Shown here: in pieces, positions 1 to 11,651 of the stretch
Layout: each line of letters opens with the position of its first letter
Position numbering within the stretch: position 1 is the stretch's first letter
Origin: Coturnix japonica
Taxonomy: Eukaryota; Chordata; Aves; Galliformes; Phasianidae
Assembly (NCBI RefSeq): GCF_001577835.2
Contig: NC_029526.1
Location: 1,581,510-1,645,509, forward strand
Reading direction: 5' to 3'
DNA length: 64,000 nucleotides
Translations under genes and position numbers: made by a program
Notes under the pieces: model-generated
Seen by the model: only the letters and a program-made list of their open reading frames with translations
Database searches by the model: none
Told to the model about the DNA's origin: nothing

Positions 1-3000
1 GAGTGCCTGACAAAGGCCAGGAGCTGACAGTAATGACAGTTTAGGGATTGTAGAGTTTCCTTCTGCTTGTTTTTAGCTGCAGAGTACAAGAAGTCTCAGA
101 AGCAATGCAATGGTGGACAACTGTATTGCTCCCTTTGGAGAAGGAAGGGCCTCGAGAACGTGATCCACTAAACACCCATCTCTGCAGCTGAAAGAGAAGG
201 TTCTAGAGACTTCAGAAGCAAAGGTTAGAGACAAATGAACACAAACAGTGTCTGTAAGAACAACACATTTGAGGGCAAAAAGAGTCAGCTGGACCTCCAC
301 CAAGATAAACTCAAATTCTTCAGGTTACCAAAAGAAGCAATATGGGCATCATCCTCCACTCATGATCCTGCTGTCCTGCTCTCCCCTTCTCCCACTGTCA
401 TTTCAGGCTGGGTATTAGGAGAAATTTCATCTAAGAGACAGTGGCACAGCTGCCCAAGGAGGTGGAGGTGCCACTGTCCATGGAGATGTGGCACTGAGAG
501 AAGCAGTGATGTGCTGACAGCTGGGACTTGATGGGCTGAATGACTTTATGAATGTACCACCAAACCCTCCTCCAACACAAACAGTGGCAATACCTCCATT
601 CACACCAGCACATGGTGTCAGATAGAGAAGGAAACGATAGGGGGTAGTTTTAGAAGATGGTGGCTCAGGGCTGACCCAGCCCCTCAAGGGTGCAATGAAA
701 ATCCTGAACAGCAAAACCAAGGGGCAAAGGGAGCTGTCAAACAGCCATCGCAAAAGGAAGTGAGATGGGACGACAGGATAGGTTCTGCACTAACACTACA
801 ACCACAAGTGAGGGCACAGTCACACACAGAATACAACCCAGATATTTTCCTTTATCTATAAAATCATCAAGGCAGACTCTTTCCTCCCGAGGAAAAAAAT
901 GCTTCTGCAGTAGAAAGGGAGTAAGTCTGCTTCTTCACCCACGTACACAGCAACACATAATTAAAGAGTTTAAGAACATGAACAGGGAAAGTTTACCCCC
1001 CTTACTTTCTACGTTTCTAAGCCTTACCAAAGGAGTATCACGCTGTGAGCTCAATCAGCCTGTGGGAGTTGGGAAGCCTTGGGACTCATTTCAAGCTCAG
1101 CTGGCACAGTGCTGCCCCCAAGCCATGAGCCAGGATCACGTCAGACATCAGTACCTGCTCCACTGACGTCAGACAGGACAAATGCTCCTGGTACATCAGT
1201 GGGCACAGCTGACCCAGCACACAATCACACTGAGCTGCCCTGCAGCTGCCCTTCACTCTGCAGCTCTTGGGGCAGGACAAAGCCCTGAGCACTGAGACAA
1301 GAGGAGGAAAGCAGCACCACAAACAAACCCCGAAGTTAAGGATGTAAGAGCAAAACTTGAACTAGTCCAGTCTGGTGCCTCCAGCATCAATCAGATGGCT
1401 GTAGATACAAAGGGGGAGCTGAAGGAAGCAGTCAGCATTAACAACTGCCACCACCCCAAATTCCCAAGCCCTACACATTCGTGGTGCCTCCTTATCCACA
1501 GCTGTTATTCCCCCCATTGATTTCCATTCCATGCAGGTGCTGTCTGAATTCAGGGGAACTTTTGGGGCCCCCAGAAGACAGGAAGTTTCCCCAGGCCCCA
1601 TCTGGACCCCGAGCAACCCAGCACTACCGCTGCCTACAGTAACTTCTCCCATCCCTTTTGGGAAGGACACAACTCCTCCTCACCATAAGGGCCTGTGCCC
1701 TCACCATGGAACCAGCTGCTTCTCCTCTTCAGCAAATCATGTCCACACCAAGGTCATGATTGCATTGCAAGCTGCAAGAGCCATAGGTAAGAAGCTTCAT
1801 TAACCCCAACTGTAAAACCCAAACAAGCTGAACAAGCAAATCACCTCTCTACATGGCTGCTGACTCCCATATAGGGGGATGCATAGATTTGAAATGCTCA
1901 ACTTCATTCAATAAAGCCACAAACTTCATCACCACATTTACCAATGTATCTACTACTACCATGAGTTACAACGTTGCTCTCCAGCTCATTTCCCTAAGGA
2001 TGGCCTCAAGTTGACTAGACTAATTCTACAGACAACCCCCAAAGCTCTGTTTGAAACAGGTCTCAAACCTGAGTGATTTGGAATGGGAATGCACACCACT
2101 GCATGGCAGCCCCTGCATCTCAGAAGGAGCCCACTTCACATCTTCAAAGAGAGAAAGGAAAACAAGCTGCTCCTGTGAAACGTCTGATCCTGCACCTACC
2201 CCAGACATGCAGCTCTGCAATACAGTACGGTGTTCTGCCCAACCTTGTTCCAAATGAATCAGGACTCATGGCTCCTGCTGTCCTCATTAGCCTTACAAAC
2301 ACATCAGTGGGTTCGTTTCTGATGTCTTCCAGACTTCTTAGCAGCATCACACACACCAAAACACGAATTTCTGTGCTTATCAGACATTTGGAAGCTTTTA
2401 AAAGCCCAGACAATGAACAAGAAAGCTGGCAGCTTTGTCAGTGCACAGCTCCGGTCAGGCACAGGATTAATTACACCAGCAAATGAATGCATTCATTTTC
2501 CCTGACTCTCTCTGGAAGAACAGAAAGCACTTGAGCAAACAATAAGGTGCCATTGGCTGATGCGCACCTTACTCCAAAGGCAGTAAAACATCTACAGCTC
2601 TCCAAAACCACTCATGCCAGGCACAGTACCTGTAACAGCCTCACATTTGCCATTTAGGGGGATAACAAGCAGAAGGCTCAACATGCTGTCACAACCAAAG
2701 CATGCACAGCCTAGTGCTCTTGCTGCAGCACACGTGCCACCACTGTTCTTACAGCCTACAAGAATCCAGTGGCTCAAACCCAAGGAGACACTTGAAGCAA
2801 AACAAAGCCATCCTTCTAGCCTCAGTTTTGTTACGTGCTCAGCTCAGGAGGCAGCACAGACCCATTTCAGAAACGCTCTTTAGGCCTTTGTCTGCCACAG
2901 CTTCATGTTTCAGCTTTCAGACTAGGATTTGTATCTGCACATCCCTAGCTTGATTTCCTCCCACATCTCAAACACCCTGGCACGAGTCTCAGTAGCATCC

Positions 3001-3264
3001 CAGCTATTTGACTACAAGTATCTCAGCTCCATCAGTCCCTCCAGTTCTGCTCTGGAGGAAGCAAGATCTTTCTATAGACACATTTCTTCATGAAGCTCAT
3101 TGTGCTGCAATAGAAGCAGTTTGGCAAAGGAGAGAGGAAGGATTTTCAGGGCCAGAATCACAAGTTTTTAACACTGCCCCACATAAGACAACCAGACCAC
3201 ACAGCTCCATTAACAGAGAGCTTTCTTGCTGGGCTTCCCCTCATCCTAACCCCACCATACTCAC
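1..3264 (-). other. PSKH1: PSKH1 intron 2 (partial)
   Basis: This stretch follows the 5' splice site of the PSKH1 kinase exon on the minus strand and runs off the window edge. I searched it for the C-terminal PSKH1 exon (encoding PWPSVSNLAKDFID-like sequence and the Ser/Arg-rich tail) and did not find it, so that exon should lie beyond coordinate 1. In human the corresponding intron is also very long. Apart from one CR1 fragment (about 412-550) and two nearby copies of ACGTCAGACA (1139-1148 and 1166-1175, the second inside a TGACGTCA box), I see only unique, gene-free sequence. Confidence 0.75.
412..550 (+). repeat. CR1 LINE fragment, 3' part, 5'-truncated
   Basis: The text matches the well-known bird CR1 3' region: a TTAGGA...GAAATTTCAT start, then GGCACAGCTGCCCAAGGAGG, then a GGAGATGTGGCACTGAG segment leading toward the tail. 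It is diverged and lacks a clear ATTCTATGA end, so it is an old, broken copy with sense direction on the plus strand. It sits inside PSKH1 intron 2. Confidence 0.7.
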
Positions 3265-4209
3265 CTCGCCTGAGTAGCTGTACTTTCCCTTCAGGATCTG
3301 CCTGTACAAACGGGTACGGTTGTCATCCTCAAAGGGCATCGTCCCACTCAGGAGGATGTAGGAGATGACACCCAGAGCCCACATGTCCACAGAGTTGGTG
3401 TAGGGTTTCCTGACCAGGATCTCGGGAGCGATGTACTCCGGTGTCCCACAGGTGGTTTTCATCAGGCAGTCATCCCCCTTCTTCCGAGCACTGGCCAAAC
3501 CAAAGTCTGTAATCATGATTTTGGAATCAGTTCCAGGATGGTAATAGAGCAGGTTCTCTGGTTTTAAGTCCCTGTGTGTGATACCCAGTGTATGCAGGTA
3601 CCTCACACCATCAAGTACCATCTGCAGCACGCGCGTGGCGTCCCTCTCCGTGAAGGAACCTTTGGCGATGATTCTGTCAAACAGTTCTCCCCCAGTAGCC
3701 AGCTCCATCACCATGTACACGCGATCCTGGGTCTCAAACACCTCTATGAGCTGGATGATATTGGTGTGGCGAACCCTCCTGAGCACGCTAAGCTCTGACT
3801 CACACACCTCCCTCCCCTCCCGGTATTTGGTCTCTATCATCTTGATGGCATAGGGCTGCTTGGTGGCCTTGTGCTCCACCCTCACAACGCGGCTGAAGCT
3901 GCCCCTTCCAATCAGGGCTTTGATGTCGTACTTGGCTGTCACTCGGGGGTCAAATTTGGCACGGTATTTGGCCACTTTGTTCTTGCGGGGCTCAGGCTGG
4001 GCTGCGTGGGCAGGCAGGGGGTTAACAGGAAATGGGTTTGTGTGACGCGGGGGTGAGGGAGAGCCAGCTTTGATGACAGTCCCACCATCATCTTTGATGA
4101 AATGCTTGTAGATGTCACTGTGGCCTGTGTAAGGTTCTACTTTTTTAACCAGATCCAGCTGCACATCTTTGGGGGGCTCGGGAAGCACTTTGCTTGTCCC
4201 ACAGCCCAT
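3265..4209 (-). CDS. PSKH1: Serine/threonine-protein kinase H1, first coding exon (residues 1-315)
   Basis: A CaMK-group Ser/Thr kinase known from Golgi, centrosome and nuclear speckles. The protein starts MGCGTSK, the acylation motif of PSKH1 (Gly2 myristoylation, Cys3 palmitoylation). I chose the ATG at 4209 for this reason; the in-frame GTG just upstream would bury Gly2. A linker to about residue 95 is followed by the kinase domain: P-loop GRGSFSRV at 101-108, the ATP-binding Lys123 in AIK, HRDLKPEN from 212 (catalytic Asp214), DFG at 235-237, and APE at 261-263. The exon ends in KYSYSGE at a GTGAGT donor. This is 315 of roughly 424 residues; the rest of the C-lobe and the Ser/Arg-rich tail lie on a downstream exon outside the window. 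The kinase core is nearly identical to the mammalian protein, while the linker at 30-78 differs. No damage is seen. Confidence 0.97.
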
Positions 4210-4296
4210 CACTAACAGGTGTTAATTCCCTATCAAGGCATCTTCCCAGGGCAGCGCCAGCAGCAACCACATCTGCAGCAGCTCCCACGTCTGAAC
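4210..4296 (-). other. PSKH1: PSKH1 5' UTR part of exon 2
   Basis: Between a pyrimidine-rich 3' splice site (minus strand TTTCTTTCTGGAAG, ending at 4297) and the ATG at 4209. The acceptor is inferred from sequence only; it joins the kinase exon to the non-coding first exon at the CpG-rich promoter. Confidence 0.6.
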
Positions 4297-6818
4297 CTTC
4301 CAGAAAGAAAGAGGAGAAACAGATAAATGGCAATCAAAGGCAGGAAAAGCATGCAGGTGGTTCACGCCTCAACGGTGCCACGCTACCACAAACTGAGAGC
4401 TGAGGACTCTCACTTGTTATTAAGCACAGTTTGCCTATGCCTCCCAGCTAAACACTGAAGCACTGAATGGCTGAGGCTGGAAGGGATCTTTGCAGCTCAT
4501 CCCGTCCAGCAACAGCAGCTTAGTAAAAAGGGAAGCATTAAGCATCCCCCTTAGTTTAGTTTCACCTCCTAAACTTTACAAGGCACTCACCATCCTGAAC
4601 CTTATTTTCCCATTAGAAACTCCTCAGACTACCTCAGCAACATATTCACTGTATAAATCCTAACATCTTTGCATTTAACTTGTGCTGCTGCTTTAAACCT
4701 GTAATTACTTTGCTCCCAAGGACCAGCACAGCTGTACAGAAGGCAAGGAATACACAGACAGCAGCAGGCTATTTCTTACCATGTGTGTTATTAATTTAAT
4801 CACTGCACGTCCTGCAGAATGCCAGGCCTTATTTAACAAGGGCAGCTTTTAGCTGACAATTCCCTTGTCCTCCAAGCCCTAAGAAACCAAGGTGGGCTTT
4901 GATGTTTCCTAATGCTTAACTCAGCTTTGCCTTCTTTTATGTTTCCAGATACCAAGCAGAGCTTCTGTTTTCCCAAAGGGAGCTGCATTTTGCTGCAGTA
5001 AGGAGAATTTCAGCCAGTTGTTCTCCATTGGAGCAAACAGAGCTCTTGCTCTATTCTGACAGAGCCAAATCAGCTTTGCTTCAGCAAGTCTTTACTTTAG
5101 GTCCTGATTAAAACAATCTGGAGGTAAAGAAACTGCCTGCATGCATTCAGGCAATTAGCCGAGCAGTTTTAAGTTTCTGCTTTGGCTCAGAGCCCATCGT
5201 TACAGTGCTACAGCATTCATAGAAGTCTACAGAAAAGCTGTTAGCCTCGAGATGTAATCATCCCCCTTACCATCACCGACCGTATCTTCATTCATTCACC
5301 ACTTCTCCAAGCAACTATTCAGTGCTGCAGGAACTCCAGCTGGTCTTCCATCAGAATTACGTGGGGAAAAATAGGTGATCTAAAAGGACAACAGGAAGAA
5401 GTTTATGCTCTACATTTTCTCTGGGAAGAAAGCAAGGCTTTAGTTAAGATCCCACATTAAAATGAGACATCAGCATAGTATCTTCTCACATAAAACCTCC
5501 TGGTAGGACCACAAGGTCAGACACCAACAGGTCTGCAGCTGAAATGAAAAGCAATTTCACAGGTGGCTTAATTGAGATTTGAATTGACAGAGGGCTGTCC
5601 TACAGCTGGGCGCTCATTCAGATTACAGCACTGTGACAAGGAATGTATGAAATATCACAGCTACTTCTGAATCATAACTCACATGAGCAGCTTCACCCCC
5701 CCCGCCAAAAAAAAAAAAAAAAAATCATCATTGCACCTTAAAATATATTAAGTTAATAGAGAAACAGAATGAGAATATCCACAAACAAGATTGTTACACA
5801 CACTCCACACCTCAAGAAGCACTTGTGTAAGGCAACCCAGCAATAAACAAAAGCAATGGGAAGACTCCAACACAAAGCTTGGAATGGTTATGTATGAATC
5901 CTGCTCCTAACAGCAGAGATCAGGTATCAGCCAGTGCCTTGTGGGCACACCCAGAATGGTGCCAGCATGAGGGGTATGGGGGGAAATACATGAAAACACT
6001 GAGAAGTCGGGATGTGAATGTGTTATAGAAATGAGCCCCTTCTCTGAATAGGAAACCACACACTCAGAAGGCTACGAACCACCCAAAAGGTGTCAGTGTG
6101 CTTTTGTTACAACTGTAATGGGTGAGAGGAAGAGCTGGCTGAAAGCCTTGGTACCAAAGAGATCCATTCCTCAGATGACCATCAGGGCAGTGCCACAGCT
6201 CCAGCTGGCAGACAGGCACCCAGCCGTCCGCTGGGCAAAGTCAAGGCCTTATGGCTTAGTAATACACCCAGGAACTGGGTTGGGTGGCAGCTGCTTGACC
6301 CGCAAACCTGAGGCCTGGCAGCTTTGCCACCAATACGAGCAGCATCGTGGGGCTGCAGAAGGGCTTGAGATGGAAGGGATATTAAAACCACCACCCCATA
6401 CAGGGGCAATGCACACACAGCCCCATCCAGCCCAGCCCTGAGCACCTCCAGATATAAGGTACTCACAAGGAGAGATTGCTTTCTTCCATCTAACCCACAC
6501 CGTCCCTCTATTCAGTTTAAAGCCCCCCCCATCCCCGATACACTCCGTGACACACAGCCCATCTCCCACCCCCCTCCCGGTCCCACCCCGCCCCACACCC
6601 GCACCGAGGCCCACCAGAGCCAACACAGCCCCGCACCGCGAGCAGCTCCGGCCCAAACCGCGCCCCGAGCGCCCTCTGAGCGCACACAGGGCGGCACCGG
6701 GCGATGCGGTCAGACCAAGGCGCTGCTCGGGGCCTCCAACCGGCCCAAAGGCTGCGGGCCCCGGAGGAGCTGAGGGGACACCGCCATGTCCCGCACTGCG
6801 GCCCAGCCCCGCACTCAC
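4297..6818 (-). other. PSKH1: PSKH1 intron 1
   Basis: Intron between the non-coding first exon (donor GTGAGTGC at 6811-6818) and the coding exon. It contains a short CR1 remnant near 4462-4515 (minus-strand tail resembling GGCTGAGGCTGGAAGGGATC) and a plain poly(A) run at about 5707-5725. Nothing else recognisable. Confidence 0.7.
4462..4515 (-). repeat. Short CR1 tail remnant
   Basis: Contains GAATGGCTGAGGCTGGAAGG followed by GATCTTTGCAGCTCATCC, the reverse complement of the CR1 3' tail. Only about 50 bases survive, so assignment is moderate. Confidence 0.55.
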
Positions 6819-7060
6819 CTCAACCCGCTCCGACCCGCAGCCCGGCACCGCCTCCTGACGTCATCACGGTGCGCCGGAAGCGAGGCTGATTGGTAGAGAG
6901 TCTGCGGTGGGAAGGGCAACGCGTGCACTGTGGCACCGCCCCGCGCTCTGGCGCCCCCTGTCGGCGGCCTCCGGAACCGGCGTGCATTGCATTGAGCCGT
7001 CGGGTCGCAGCGCCGGGATGCGGACGACCCCCATTGAACGAGGATTTATCGGATTATTTG
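6540..7060 (-). promoter_or_regulatory. PSKH1: CpG-island promoter and non-coding exon 1 of PSKH1
   Basis: A very GC- and CpG-rich stretch. The first exon ends at 6819 with a consensus donor (minus strand GAG/GTGAGTGC). Just upstream of the presumed start lie a perfect CRE palindrome TGACGTCA (6856-6863), an ETS-type CCGGAAG (6874-6880), and an inverted CCAAT box (ATTGG at 6889-6893, so CCAAT in the PSKH1 direction). Clustering of the three within about 40 bases is typical of a TATA-less housekeeping promoter. The exact start site cannot be read from sequence. Confidence 0.75.
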
Positions 7061-9960
7061 TGCTATGGAGACCCACCAAAGCCAAGAGGGCGTCTGGGCA
7101 GCTGTGACACTGTACCCAGTACCCAACCTGAGGCTCAGTGTGAAGCCATCACTCTCACCCCTTTGGAACGTAGGCTGACCCCCCTCCCCACAACCGGGGG
7201 CTGCAGAGCCACCAGCTCCTCCACCCACCCCGTTCCCCCAGCCGCCCCCATAGGGCTGCATTCAGACCCATCACAGCTCCGCTCCCTTCCCTGGACACGC
7301 CTCAATCCACTCCTGAGTCAATGTGGGGACAAGGATGAGGGTGCAGAGCTCAGCCCGTGGTCCCTCATTGCCACATGCAGGGGCTCAGCCTCAAAGGACA
7401 CCAACCAAGGGACAGGTTGTGCCCGGATCCATTTGGCAACAAGCTCAAGGTTGTCCCAGCGGGGCCGAGCAGAGGTCGGAGCAGGAGGATGTTCAATTAA
7501 ATCTGCTTAGGGAAAGAAATCCCCCCCCCAAAAAAAGCCCCAAAGCTGAGCACTGAGGGGCTGCCAGGCTGGGGGCTGAGCACAGAGGTGACTCCAGCTC
7601 AGCTGCTCTGTCCATGGGGATTGAGGGCGCTGTTCTGTGCCCCGAGGGAAAGGTCGACCTTTGGCTGGAGGGCAGCCATACAGCACCGTGTCCCTCAGCA
7701 TCCATCAGCCCTGAGTCCAACGGGCATGGAGGAGAGAAGCAAAGAAGCATCAGCGCAAAGGAGAAGGGTGGCACAGTGTCCCCTTGTGCCTCTGCCTGCA
7801 GGGATTTCCTTTGGCAAAGGAAAGGAGGAGCAGACCAAGGTGTGGTGGAGGCAGCAGGCAGCCTGGACAGAACACTGGCCCTTAAGTTGCCATCCCACAG
7901 CTGCCCAGAACACTGTCACCATCCAGTTCTGCCTGCCCAGGGATGCAGGAGCCTCTCCATCCCACTCTGTGACTGCAAAAAGAAGTGAGTTTGTGCTCTG
8001 CTTTCCCTTATCCCCTTCTTTAAAAACACATACATATATTATAATCATTCAGGTTCATCTCTTAGAAAGGGGAGATGGAGATAATGTCTGCCGAGCATTT
8101 AATCTTCTACCCAAAGAATAGCAGAGAGCAAATTAGGATTGACTCCAATTAATTTGCCTTGATGGGCAAAATCTGGAGAGCGGCCATATCTAGGAATTAA
8201 GAACAAAAGCAGGGAGTGCAAAGTAGGTCAGCGGAGTTTCATAACCGGAGCGATGGGTTTTCACCACACTTGGAGGTGCCCGGAGAGCACTGGTGGCACT
8301 GCTGCAGGAACACACCTGCTGGGGACCTTTGGGTTGTGTTTGGGGCTTAAGGGCAACAGGGAAGGGTGGGATGGAGGGGATGGGGACGTGGTGCTGGGGA
8401 TGAGCTGACCATGCTGTGTGTTCTGTGCTTTATGGGGGAAATTTGTCCTGCACCCGAGCAGAGCTCTCCCAAGGTAAGCAGCTTGGGATGAAGCCTAACT
8501 GTGTGGTCTTGGCTTCATGCAGTCACTGGAAGGACAAGAAGTGAGTAGTTGTGAAGTGCAGGGGGCAGGAATGAGGGTGGTGACGCACTGGAACATGTTG
8601 CCCAAGGAGGCTGTGGATGCCCCATCCCTGCAGGCATCTGTGGCTCTGGGCAGCCTGGGCTGCTGGTTGGTGACCCTGCACACTGCAGGGGGTTGGAACC
8701 AGCTGGTCATTGTGGTCCTTTCCAACCCAGGCCACGCTATGATTCTATGATTGTGTGCCACTCCTGCCATTGGACACAGCTGAAGGAGCAAGCCCTGAGC
8801 CCCTCCTAAATGCAGGTTTGTGCCAGCAATCTCTGTGGCCAGCAAAGCCCCGTTCCTAAAGCCACCCCATAGCCCCACTGTGCCACACACCAACCTATGA
8901 GCTGGCCAAATATGTGTGTACAACCTCACCAACAGGCAGTTGTTGAGCATCACAGCACGAGAAGGACATAAAGCTATTAGAGGGTGTCCAAAGAAGGGAA
9001 CAAGCATCACCAGCATCACCTCGGTGTTCCTCCAGCCCTCAGCCTCCTCCATCCGCCCCCTGGAGGTGGCAGCCGCCTGCCCAGCGCTGATCCTCTTAGC
9101 CATCCCGGCACTAATTCAGCCTTAAACACAGGATTGTCAGAAATTGGAAATGGAAGAATAGCAGATTATCCCCCGGCAGCAGCGTTAAACACGGGGAGCG
9201 GCAGCTGCTGTGCAAGGAGTGCCGGGGCAGCACTCGGCTCCGGGTGGTGTCCTTCCCATACAATACCTCGTTATAATGAATTAATAGCAGGTCCTGCCAG
9301 GCTTGTGTGAACCAGCAGCGCTGGGAACACCACCTCTGTCCTCTAAGAGCTTTAAGCCCGGCAGATGCTCGACTGCCAGCTGCCAGCACTGACCGATGCT
9401 GTGTGTCCATCAGTGCTGTGATAGAGCTCTGCCAAAGCAGCAGACCCTGCAGGGAGAGCATTTCAGCTCCTGCAGGAAATAGACAATAGTTTTCCCTTGT
9501 TCAGTATGGACACTGAGAGCTGAATGTCTTGCTATGGGGGGAAGACATTCAGATAACATTATTTCAGCTCTATCAGATTATGAATAAAAGAGCCAAAACA
9601 AACCCACACCCAACCATCCCCTCCTCCCTGTGTACCCCCATTTCCTTCATGGCCATTCACAAGACCAAACACAGCAGGGCTGGAATCAGAGAGACAGAAA
9701 ACGCTGTGGATGGCAGTGGGGCACCACTGTGTCCCCCAAGGCTGGGCCAGGCATTTGGGCTCCCCCAAGTGAGATGGCAGATTAATTGCATCAATCCAGA
9801 CCTGCTGGGAAGGTGAAATCCCTACAAAGCTCTTAAGACCCTCAGGGATGTCTGTGTGTGCCCCACAATGGGGATATTGGGGTGCCAGGAGGGGACAACA
9901 TGAGGCCACCCTGAACCACACAGGGTTGGGAAGGGCACAATAGCACCATACAGCAGAGAG
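7061..9960. other. Spacer between NRN1L 3' end and PSKH1 promoter
   Basis: No gene recognised. The open frames here are short, differ in frame, and have no family resemblance. It holds one CR1 fragment (8570-8753). The left 900 bases are GC-rich shoulder of the PSKH1 island. Confidence 0.65.
8570..8753 (+). repeat. CR1 LINE 3' end
   Basis: Runs from GAGGGTGGTGACGCACTGGA through CCCAAGGAGGCTGTGGATGC, CCCATCCCTGCAGGCATCTG and the terminal CCTTTCCAACCCAGGC to the diagnostic tail GCTATGATTCTATGA. The 3' end is intact and the 5' side truncated, as usual for CR1 insertions. Confidence 0.9.
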
Positions 9961-9983
9961 ACAGGAGAAATGTAAAAGCATAT

Positions 9984-9989
9984 TTTAAT
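9984..9989 (-). terminator. NRN1L: Poly(A) signal ATTAAA of NRN1L
   Basis: Minus-strand ATTAAA (plus TTTAAT) about 140 bases past the NRN1L stop codon. It is the best hexamer in the expected place, with A/T-rich surroundings; no AATAAA is seen closer. Cleavage would fall near 9965. Confidence 0.6.
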
Positions 9990-10127
9990 ATAAATATAAA
10001 CTCATCTGAAGGGTTCCAGGAGGGGGTGAGGGCTGCAGGGCCAGGCTGGGGCTCAACCTGTGACTGTGCTGAGGTCAGTGGGGACCCCAGGCTGCAGTGC
10101 ACGGCAGGTCCTCAGCTGAGGGCAGCA

Positions 10128-11651
10128 CTACACCCAGGCGCCCAGCAGCACCAGGGCCAGCAGGGGCAGGATGGTGGGGTGTCTGGGGGGGGCTGAGCCC
10201 CGCAGCGTGGCCTGGTTGGTCTCAGCAGGCGGTGAGCCCTGGGCACTGGCCAGGCGGCCCCGAGTGCTGCACAGCTCCTGCAGGTTGCCCTGGAATTGGA
10301 TCTTGCGGGATTCCTGGCGTAGAGACTCCCAGATGGCGGCCGCCTCTTCGGGGCAGCGGGACAGCACCCCACTGGCACAGGCATGGAACTCATCCCAGGA
10401 CCTGGACACAGGGATGGGCATCAGGGAAGCGGTGGTAGCAGCACCCAGGATTGAGGGACGGGGATGGCATTGCTCACCTGCAGATGGTGTCCAACTCCTG
10501 CGCCTCCTGGCCGCCCTCCTCCTCCTCGTCCCGCTGCTGCCGCACGCTCTGGGCCATGCTGTCCCCCAGGCTGATGAGGCAGCCAGCAAAGCCCTTGTAG
10601 ATGGTGTTGCACTTCCCTGCTGTGCTGATGGGCTCCTGAGTGACGGCTGCGTGTGTTGGGGGGGGGGGACAGAGGGATGAAGCTGAGCCCCAACCAAGGC
10701 AGCCACAACCGTGAGACCGTGAAACATGCTGGGCTCACAGCATACCACAAAACCACCATAAACAGCAGCCATGTCCCCAGGTCCAGCATGAAAACAGCAA
10801 AGTAACAGAAACGTTGGGTTTGTAAGGTTAAAAGGGAGAGGATGTGGGCACAGTGGAAGACCTAATGATACAACCCCCAACCCTCACATCTCTGTGATTC
10901 TATGGAACAAAGCATCCCCATATCCACGCATGGAGCAGGACTGGGCTCCTTCACAGCACCAGGAATGACAGTGTCTGCTAGGATCGCTCCAGAGCCATCT
11001 GTGCAGCCCTCTTATCCCCAAACAGCACAGATTAATTTGTGACTACAGCACGGCAAACAAAAGCAAAGGCTTTGAGTGGTTGAGAGAGATCGGGGGGGGN
11101 NNNNNNNNNNNNNNNNNNNNNNNNNNNNNNNNNNNNNNNNNNNNNNNNNNNNNNNNNNNNNNNNNNNNNNNNNNAGAGAAAGGGAGAGGAAAGGGAAAGG
11201 GGAGAGAAGCACAAGTGTAGCTCCGGCTTTGAGTGGCTGAGGGAGATGGGGAGATGCACTAAGAGAGACAGGAGAAAGGAGGAGAGAAAGGAGCAAAAAG
11301 AGAGGAGGAAGAGATGGGGAAGAGGCAAAAGTGCTGCTCCGGCTTTGAGTGGCTGAGGGAGATGGGAGGGATGCTGTAAGAGAGATGGAAGAGGAGAAAG
11401 GAGCAGAGAAAGGAAAGAAAAGAGAGGACGAAGAGATGGAGAAGAGGCACAAGCGCGGCTCCGGCTGCCCCGCTTTAGGGACCCCCCGTTCCCGCACCTC
11501 CACATCCATCCCCGCAGCGGGTTAGGGCTCGGGAAGGAGAAGGATCCCAGCTCCGGCATCCCACCCCCCGGCACTCACCGATGTGCGGCAGCAGCAGCAG
11601 CAGCAGCAGCGGGCACACGACGCCCAGCAGCCGCCCGCAGCCGCAGCCCAT
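10128..11651 (-). CDS. NRN1L: Neuritin-like protein (three coding exons)
   Basis: Coding exons 11579-11651, 10478-10646, 10128-10401 (73+169+274 = 516 nt, 171 residues plus stop; human is about 165). Neuritin-family proteins are small GPI-anchored surface or secreted factors that promote neurite growth. Seen: start MGCGCGRLLGVV, then seven Leu forming a signal peptide; mature part with AGKCNTIYKGFAGCLISLGD and SWDEFHACASGVLSRC, matching the conserved neuritin cysteine pattern; then the QGNLQELC motif; and a hydrophobic C-terminus (ILPLLALVLLGAWV) expected of a GPI-anchor signal. An acidic insert (RDEEEGG) sits before the second cysteine block. Splice sites are GT/AG and phases agree. It lies between EDC4 and PSKH1 as in human. 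Confidence 0.93.
11060..11465. repeat. Purine-rich minisatellite, unit about 116-122 bp
   Basis: The motif CTCCGGCTTTGAGTGGCTGA recurs at 11221 and 11337 (period 116), with a partial copy CTCCGGCT at 11459 (period 122) and a diverged copy GGCTTTGAGTGGTTGAGAGA near 11068. Between the motifs the plus strand is almost pure A/G (AGAGAAAGGAGAGG-like). The assembly gap lies inside the array, so true copy number is unknown. Confidence 0.85.
11100..11174. other. Assembly gap (75 N)
   Basis: Undetermined bases inside the purine-rich tandem array in NRN1L intron 1. The gap size may be nominal rather than measured. Confidence 1.

Larger units (their letters stand above)
10647..11578 (-). other. NRN1L: NRN1L intron 1, with tandem repeat and gap
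   Basis: Contains the 75-base run of N (11100-11174) and the purine-rich tandem repeat described separately. The 3' part near exon 2 has a short poly(G) run (about 10658-10667), i.e. C-rich in the transcript, giving the acceptor its pyrimidine tract. Confidence 0.8.

Noticed and set aside
6249-6848. 199-codon minus-strand open frame at the PSKH1 promoter
   Set aside because: Gly/Arg-rich artefact of GC-rich DNA across PSKH1 intron 1 and exon 1.
8495-9103. 202-codon minus-strand open frame
   Set aside because: Its 3' half is antisense to a CR1 fragment; no recognisable protein.
11012-11574. Ser/Leu/Pro-rich open frames across the purine tract
   Set aside because: They are translations of the A/G repeat array and run straight through the assembly gap.
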